Assembly: GCA_016927155.1 (NCBI GenBank)
Contig: JAFGNE010000033.1
Coordinates: forward strand, 1-10,326
Direction: 5' to 3'
Origin: Candidatus Peregrinibacteria bacterium
Lineage (GTDB): Bacteria > Patescibacteriota > Gracilibacteria > UM-FILTER-43-11
Length of the DNA stretch: 10,326 bases
This document shows, one piece after another, positions 6,430-10,326 of this stretch; the stretch's first letter is position 1; each line of letters opens with the position of its first letter. The position numbers and the translations under genes were made by a program. The notes under the pieces were generated by a model. That model saw only the letters and a list, made by a program, of their open reading frames with translations, searched no databases and was not told the origin of the DNA.

Positions 6430-6855
6430 GTGGCCAAGAAAATCATTAAAATCATTAAGCTCCAAATCGCCGCCGGCAAGGCGAATCCCGCCCCTCCCGT
6501 CGGGCCTGCCCTTGGGCAGCACGGCCTTAACATCCAGGACTTCTGCACAAAATTCAACGAGCAGACACGCGAGCTCGGCGATACGGTTGTGCCCGTCCTG
6601 ATCAATGTTTTTGAGGACCGCACTTTCACCTTTATTTTAAAAACGGCTCCCGCCGCCGAGCTCATCAAGAAAGCCATCGCCCTTAAAAAAGGCAGCGGTG
6701 TGCCCCATAAGGAAAAAGTGGGCCAGCTCACTAAGGCCCAGCTTAAGGAAATCGCCGAAAAAAAGATGTCTGACTTAAACGCCAACAATGTGGAAGCCGC
6801 CATGAAGATCATCGCGGGAACCGCCCGCAGCATGGGAGTGACCATTGCTGACTAA
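6430..6855 (+). CDS. rplK: 50S ribosomal protein L11
   Basis: L11 binds the GTPase-associated centre of 23S rRNA and supports elongation- and release-factor action and stringent-response sensing. The 141-aa length is typical. The N-terminal domain has the proline-rich PAPPVGPALGQHGLNIQDFC (21-40), where thiostrepton-type drugs and factors act. The C-terminal rRNA-binding domain includes GSGVPHKEKVGQLT and ends in IIAGTARSMGV, as in the family. The start is GTG: the family begins with MAKK, and no ATG lies nearby in frame. A T/A-rich 19-nt gap with no Shine-Dalgarno precedes it. Unlike in E. coli, I see no L1-binding hairpin before this gene; it lies after it. Confidence 0.97.
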   Translation: MAKKIIKIIKLQIAAGKANPAPPVGPALGQHGLNIQDFCTKFNEQTRELGDTVVPVLINVFEDRTFTFILKTAPAAELIKKAIALKKGSGVPHKEKVGQLTKAQLKEIAEKKMSDLNANNVEAAMKIIAGTARSMGVTIAD

Positions 6856-6864
6856 TTTATTTTT

Positions 6865-6894
6865 GTGGGAGGCCCCGAAAGCCGTTAATACCAC
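6865..6894 (+). promoter_or_regulatory. L1 operator: mRNA mimic of the 23S rRNA L1-binding site
   Basis: The RNA folds as a lower stem GUGG (6865-6868) with CCAC (6891-6894), an asymmetric internal loop of GA (6869-6870) against GUUAAUA (6884-6890), and an upper stem GGC (6871-6873) with GCC (6881-6883) closed by a 7-nt loop. The strands GUGGGAGGC and AAUACCAC match, base for base as I recall it, the L1-stalk site of E. coli 23S rRNA, and the stem/internal-loop/stem layout is the one L1 recognises in its autoregulatory mRNAs. It ends 15 nt before the rplA ATG, where bound L1 would block initiation. This placement predicts repression of rplA, and perhaps dut, but not directly of rplK. Confidence 0.85.
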
Positions 6895-6909
6895 GCAAAT
6901 CCTATTTCT

Positions 6910-7617
6910 ATGTCCCCTAGAAGCAAAAAATATAAGGAAGCCGCGGCGAAAATCCAAGGCAAGCCTTTTTACTCTTTAAATGAAGCCGTGAAGCTTTTGA
7001 AGGAGACTTCAAACGTCAAATTCGACCCTACCGCCGAAGTGCATTTCGGCCTGAGCATCGACCCTAAAAAGGCTGACCAGAACCTTCGCGGGACCATGAC
7101 CCTGCCCCATGGCACTGGCCGGAAAGTCAAAGTGGCCGCCGTGGTCACCGAAGAAAAAGTAAAAGCGTGCAAGGAAGCCGGCGCGGTGGCCGCGGGCCTG
7201 GATGAACTCATTGAGGAATTCAATACGGGCAAAGTCAACTACGACATTATTATCGCGACCCCCGATGTCATGAAAAACCTGGCGAAAGTGGCCAAAACCC
7301 TCGGCCAGAAAGGCCTGATGCCAAATCCAAAATCCGGCACCGTAACGCCCGATCCGGTAAAAACCATCAAAGAGCTTAACCAGGGGCGTATTGAATACCG
7401 CGCGGACAAGGAGGGGAACGTGCATACCCTTTTCGGCAAGCTTTCTTTCACGGAAGAACAGCTTGAGGAAAACCTCAAGACTCTCGTAAAAACCATCAAA
7501 GACGCCAAGCCTGCTTCCGTAAAAGGCACCTTTGTCCGTTCAATCACCCTTTGCTCCACCATGGGCCCCGGCATCGCGCTTGATGTGAATGAGGCGCTTA
7601 AAGCCGTATCCAAATAA
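6910..7617 (+). CDS. rplA: 50S ribosomal protein L1
   Basis: L1 forms the mobile L1 stalk near the E site that helps release deacylated tRNA, and in many bacteria it represses its own mRNA. The 235-aa protein is full length. The N-terminal region has YSLNEAVKLLKETSNVKFDPTAEV, the middle domain LPHGTGRKVKVAA, and the family signature runs through NYDIIIATPDVMKNL and LGQKGLMPNPKSGTV. The C-terminal strand KGTFVRSITLCSTMGPGIALD is also present. The ATG at 6910 has no Shine-Dalgarno; it follows the L1-site hairpin by 15 nt. Some CPR groups lack L1, so its presence with a regulatory target is informative for placement. dut follows after 2 nt. Confidence 0.97.
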   Translation: MSPRSKKYKEAAAKIQGKPFYSLNEAVKLLKETSNVKFDPTAEVHFGLSIDPKKADQNLRGTMTLPHGTGRKVKVAAVVTEEKVKACKEAGAVAAGLDELIEEFNTGKVNYDIIIATPDVMKNLAKVAKTLGQKGLMPNPKSGTVTPDPVKTIKELNQGRIEYRADKEGNVHTLFGKLSFTEEQLEENLKTLVKTIKDAKPASVKGTFVRSITLCSTMGPGIALDVNEALKAVSK

Positions 7618-7619
7618 GC

Positions 7620-8051
7620 ATGAAAGTAAAAATCACGCGCATCGACAAAACCCTGCCGATCCCCAAATACGAGACGAAAGGATCGGTGGGCTTTGATTTC
7701 ATCGCCCGCGAAGAAACGGTCATCCAGCCTTACGCTATCGCGCTTATCCCGGGAAATGTCATTGTTGAAGTGCCCAAAGGATACGCCCTTATTGTGGCCT
7801 CACGCAGTTCCACCCCGCGCAAGTACGGTCTCACCACGCCCCACGGTATCGGCGTCATCGACCGGGACTATTGCGGCCCGGTGGATGAGGTGAAAATCCA
7901 GGTATTCAACTTCACCAAGAACCCTCTCACTATTCCCAAAGGCTCCCGCATCGCGCAGGGGCTTTTTGTGCGCGTGGACCAAATGGAATTAGAGGAAGTG
8001 GATTTGATCAAAAAAGAAAGCCGCGGCGGGTTCGGGAGCACCGGGCATTAA
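7620..8051 (+). CDS. dut: dUTP diphosphatase (trimeric dUTPase)
   Basis: The enzyme hydrolyses dUTP to dUMP and PPi, keeping uracil out of DNA and feeding dTMP synthesis. All five motifs of trimeric dUTPases are visible in 143 aa: GFDFIA (24-29, D26), SRSSTPRKYGL (61-71), GIGVIDRDYCG (76-86, with catalytic D81), GSRIAQGLF (108-116) and the C-terminal RGGFGSTG (135-142), which closes over the active site. The family also contains dCTP deaminase relatives, but the aspartate in motif 3 and the complete motif 5 favour dUTPase. It starts 2 nt after the rplA stop with no Shine-Dalgarno, so it probably shares rplA translation and its L1 control. Its TAA overlaps the stop of the opposing gene. Confidence 0.95.
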   Translation: MKVKITRIDKTLPIPKYETKGSVGFDFIAREETVIQPYAIALIPGNVIVEVPKGYALIVASRSSTPRKYGLTTPHGIGVIDRDYCGPVDEVKIQVFNFTKNPLTIPKGSRIAQGLFVRVDQMELEEVDLIKKESRGGFGSTGH

Positions 8052-8590
8052 GCCAGTTCCCTGCGGACAAAAAGGACAGCGACACCCAAAAGGACAGAAA
8101 GGACAAAGGTAATAGCGGCCCCAATGGCATAAGGGCGTCGGATTTCGGTTTGTTCATAATCCACATTCGAAAGCAGAAAACCGGTTTTGTTATCCTGGTT
8201 ATAGTTGTCCAGTTTTGATTGGATGTAATGCTTCGTTCTTTCAAGCTGACCCATTTGAATGGGCTTCGGTGTAACCACAATAAAGACGATATTTTGCCTT
8301 TCCTGCATGTGGGCGCTTAAGCCGCTTCCAGCGGGAAGTCCCGTTTCCTCCATCAAATTTGAGATAAAGTGAGGAAATTTGATCCACCCGATAATGGTTT
8401 GCCCGAAATAATGGGCGGCTTCATTAAGCATTTTAAGGTCTGCCGTATCATTCCTGACACCCATCGTGGCGAAAATCCGGTTTTCGTATTTGGGTGTAGT
8501 GTACCTTTTGCCGCATAAGGCGAAAACCGCCTGCCCCAAAACCACAAAAGTCAGGATAAGGATGAGTTCTTTTTTGTATTTGTTTAACAT
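8048..8590 (-). CDS. Small two-TM membrane protein with Wzz-like topology
   Basis: The 180-aa protein has a membrane helix near each end (about 9-26, and 154-175 followed by RREL), with about 125 residues between them that would face outside. This hairpin topology, and a central NIVFIVVTPKP strand, resemble polysaccharide co-polymerase/chain-length determinants (Wzz, YveK), but the protein is short and I do not see the proline-glycine motif before TM2, so the assignment is tentative. The stretch AAHYFGQTIIGWIKFPHFISNLM (58-80) would pack as an amphipathic helix. The gene starts 24 nt after the TPR-protein stop on the same strand, with no Shine-Dalgarno and no visible promoter between, so the two are probably one operon and one envelope function. 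Its stop overlaps that of dut. Confidence 0.75.
   Translation of the reverse strand: MLNKYKKELILILTFVVLGQAVFALCGKRYTTPKYENRIFATMGVRNDTADLKMLNEAAHYFGQTIIGWIKFPHFISNLMEETGLPAGSGLSAHMQERQNIVFIVVTPKPIQMGQLERTKHYIQSKLDNYNQDNKTGFLLSNVDYEQTEIRRPYAIGAAITFVLSVLLGVAVLFVRRELA
8071..8105. repeat. Short reiteration AAAGGACA x3 inside the two-TM gene
   Basis: AAAGGACA occurs at 8071-8078, 8089-8096 and 8098-8105, at offsets of 18 and 9 bp, so always in the same codon register. It encodes the Val-Leu-rich second membrane helix of the minus-strand gene ending at 8048. It probably reflects repeated codon choice for a Val/Leu pattern, or a small past slippage expansion. Confidence 0.4.
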
Positions 8591-8614
8591 GAAGTAAAGA
8601 TAAGGAATAAGGAT

Positions 8615-10087
8615 TTATTGGGCGGTAAGCGCATTATACCTTTTAGCGGACATGTTACCGATAGATCCGTTTTGGTCCAGGTCGTACGCTTTTTGATAAA
8701 CCTTCATGGCTTCCCCCTTATTCCCATTTTCTTCATAAAGCCGGCCAAGGTTATAATAAGCGGCGGCGAGGTTGGGATTCAATTCCAGGGCTTTTAATAG
8801 GTTTTTTTCGGCATTTTTGTAATCCTTCTTATAAAGCTGGCTCCAGCCAAGCAGGTTGTAAGCCAAAGGGTTATCGGGGAACGCGGCCAAAGCCGTCTCA
8901 GCCAATTTTAACGCCTCATCGGGATTATTGAGGTAATCGAGGTAAATCCACACAGGGCGGACAAAAGCATTCACGTCTTCTTTGTTCAGCTCCAAAACTT
9001 TCTTGTAAGACTCGACCGATTCGGCATATTGCTGCCGGTCGAGGTATAAATCCGCCAGCTTTTTATGCAAAACCGCCTCGGGTTCAAAACCATTATCCAG
9101 CGCATAATTAAGGAAGACGATAGCGTCATCAAAATGCAGGAGCTCCGCGTGCGTGATGCCCAAAAAATATTGCGTGGCCGGCCATTCGGAATCCAGCTCG
9201 TAAGCCCTTTCAAAAGCCGTCTGGGCGAAATAGTATTTTTCCAGGTTCAGGTACGCAAAGCCGAGAAGTATCCAGGCGTCGCGGAGGTCGCTTCTTTCAC
9301 GAAGCACATCTTTGAGTTTGGAAATCGCCATTTCATATTCACCCACTTCATTAAGCCCGCGGGCCAAAAGTTCCGCGAGATAAAGCTCTTCCGCCGCCTT
9401 AGTGAATTCAAATTCGTTATAACCGGCCAGCATTTTTTCGATCTTCTTGTCCAGAAAATCATCTTCCGAAGCGGCTTTGGCCTCTTTCAGCAGCTTTTTG
9501 CCGTCCTCATGGTTCCCAAGGGCAATCTGCACAAGAGCCCTGTAGTAATTCACCCGCGCATCGGCCTTACCGGAAGAATACAAGTCATCCAAGAGGCCCT
9601 GCGCGCCGCTAAAATCGCTTTGCTTGATGAGCACCTGGGCCAGAGAAAGCCTGGTTTCCAGGTTGTTGGGGTCGAGCTTCAAAATGATTTCGGCATTCCT
9701 TTTGGCCTTATCGTAATCGCCCAAATCAAAATTCGCCTTAATGAGCTTTAAATAGGGCTCGATCCGGTTGGGCTCAAGATTCGCCGCCTTCACATATTCA
9801 TTGGCCGCAAAAGTGAGGAATCCGCGTTCCATAAAATAATCGCCTTTTTCAATGCGCTGGTCATACGAAAGGTTGGTTTCGCCTTCCGGTTCAACGACGG
9901 TAACCTCTTCCAGGGGTTTTTTGGCTTCCTCCTTGCTGGGCCGGATAGACGCAATCTTGGCCGACATGTAATTTTTGGCCGCGTTCCAGCTTTCCTCCAT
10001 GGAAATGCCTTTTTGATAAGCATTCACCGAAAGCGCCACCAGAACGGCAAGCGCGATCCCCACAATGGCGGCGAAAAACTTTTTCAT
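8615..10087 (-). CDS. Membrane-anchored tetratricopeptide-repeat protein
   Basis: A 490-aa protein with an N-terminal membrane anchor (about 4-22, after MKKFF) and a charged linker (about 45-72). The rest is an almost continuous array of 34-residue TPR units, roughly a dozen, from about residue 76 to the end. Well-formed units include YVKAANLEPNRIEPYLKL, AERAYELDSEW-type turns, and the late repeats ending in ALAAFPDNPLAYNLLGWSQL and ALELNPNLAAAYYNLGRLYE. The middle units (about 175-245) are degenerate. TPR arrays bind peptides or scaffold complexes, and this one would lie outside the membrane. In its two-gene unit with the Wzz-like protein, a role in assembly or secretion of an envelope polymer is a reasonable guess and no more. 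I chose the ATG at 10087 over TTG at 10093, because MKKFF is a typical signal-anchor start and lies 17 nt from the predicted transcript start. Confidence 0.88.
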   Translation of the reverse strand: MKKFFAAIVGIALAVLVALSVNAYQKGISMEESWNAAKNYMSAKIASIRPSKEEAKKPLEEVTVVEPEGETNLSYDQRIEKGDYFMERGFLTFAANEYVKAANLEPNRIEPYLKLIKANFDLGDYDKAKRNAEIILKLDPNNLETRLSLAQVLIKQSDFSGAQGLLDDLYSSGKADARVNYYRALVQIALGNHEDGKKLLKEAKAASEDDFLDKKIEKMLAGYNEFEFTKAAEELYLAELLARGLNEVGEYEMAISKLKDVLRERSDLRDAWILLGFAYLNLEKYYFAQTAFERAYELDSEWPATQYFLGITHAELLHFDDAIVFLNYALDNGFEPEAVLHKKLADLYLDRQQYAESVESYKKVLELNKEDVNAFVRPVWIYLDYLNNPDEALKLAETALAAFPDNPLAYNLLGWSQLYKKDYKNAEKNLLKALELNPNLAAAYYNLGRLYEENGNKGEAMKVYQKAYDLDQNGSIGNMSAKRYNALTAQ

Positions 10088-10110
10088 ATCCAAAACTTAA
10101 GTCCGCCATG

Positions 10111-10139
10111 ATTTTAGCAGAACGAGTGGAGTGGGGGAA
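10111..10139 (-). promoter_or_regulatory. Candidate promoter of the TPR/two-TM gene pair, extended -10
   Basis: On the minus strand an extended -10, TGCTAAAAT (10119-10111), lies 17 bp from a poor -35, TTCCCC (10139-10134). The predicted start near 10104 leaves a leader of about 17 nt, matching the other short leaders. The weak -35 lowers confidence; the TG extension may compensate. Confidence 0.45.
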
Positions 10140-10144
10140 TAGCT

Positions 10145-10326
10145 TTATGCATCAAGGGGGATGCCCAGTTCTTCCATTTTGGTTCGGAATTTCTGTTCCA
10201 GATCAGGGTTATGCCCCTGCCGGATGTCTTCAGGTGTCGTTTTTGCCAATTGCCTAGCCGCAGACATATCAGCTTCCGCCATCCGGGGTATATTACCCAA
10301 GCTCTCCCACCCTCCCCGCCATAATC
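10145..10326 (-). CDS. Short or 5'-truncated reading frame, function unknown
   Basis: The minus-strand frame is open from the window edge to TAA at 10147-10145. From the ATG at 10282 it would give 45 aa starting MAEADMSAARQLAKTTPED and ending KMEELGIPLDA. The composition, rich in A, E, K, D and Q with an amphipathic helical pattern, is that of a real soluble protein. The frame stays open for at least 14 more codons upstream, and I cannot tell whether the gene begins at 10282 or outside the window. The stop is 58 bp before the TPR gene start and 6 bp before the candidate -35 box of that gene, which suggests a separate upstream unit. No family recognised. Confidence 0.45.
   Translation of the reverse strand, partial: LWRGGWESLGNIPRMAEADMSAARQLAKTTPEDIRQGHNPDLEQKFRTKMEELGIPLDA

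Noticed and set aside
9065..9751. 228-codon open frame on the plus strand, antisense to the TPR gene
   Set aside because: The minus strand encodes clear TPR repeats throughout. The frame stays open because of codon bias in the true gene.
1..10326. CRISPR arrays, insertion sequences, phage genes, toxin-antitoxin or defence systems, riboswitches
   Set aside because: I saw no repeat-spacer pattern, transposase, integrase or terminal inverted repeats, and no known riboswitch core. The gene content is core cell machinery and envelope proteins.

Overview
The window is ordinary-density bacterial chromosome with roughly balanced base composition. It carries a conserved translation/secretion cluster (secE-nusG-[unknown]-rplK-rplA-dut) flanked by cell-envelope genes. 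The style of the L11, L1 and dUTPase proteins, the unknown gene inside the secE-rplA cluster and the nearly complete absence of Shine-Dalgarno sequences suggest a Candidate Phyla Radiation (Patescibacteria) type genome, possibly near Peregrinibacteria. That placement rests on remembered family resemblance, not on a search. The standard bacterial code fits: stops are TAA, TAG and one TGA, there are no in-frame TGA codons in the conserved genes, and the only tRNA reads GGA glycine codons.

Layout. Positions 1-59 are an A+T-rich leader with a perfect dyad. 60-1865 (+) is a large M20-family amidohydrolase of the carbamoylase/allantoate type with three insertions. Converging on it from the minus strand are a tRNA-Gly(UCC) at 1887-1961, with its own promoter, and a class B penicillin-binding protein (2002-4314). 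The PBP gene is divergent from a SLOG/LOG-fold nucleotide-binding protein (4391-4984, +). The two are separated by only 76 bp, in which their promoters overlap. Next, from a TTGCGG/TAGTAT promoter, come secE, nusG, an unrecognised membrane-anchored protein, rplK, rplA and dut in close array (5049-8051). Converging on dut with overlapping stop codons is a minus-strand pair: a TPR-repeat membrane-anchored protein (8615-10087) and, downstream of it, a small two-TM protein (8048-8590). The last 182 bases hold the 3' end, or all, of a short minus-strand reading frame.

How the genes work together. SecE, NusG, L11 and L1 are the classic translocase/transcription/ribosome group. Between rplK and rplA is a 30-nt RNA hairpin that closely imitates the 23S rRNA binding site of L1, so L1 very probably represses its own synthesis there, and possibly that of dut 2 nt downstream. 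This is the clearest regulatory signal in the window. The PBP, the TPR protein, the Wzz-like two-TM protein and the unknown membrane-anchored protein all point to the cell envelope, but only the PBP function is secure. I found no mobile element, CRISPR array, phage gene or defence system, and no gene-free stretch over 300 bases.
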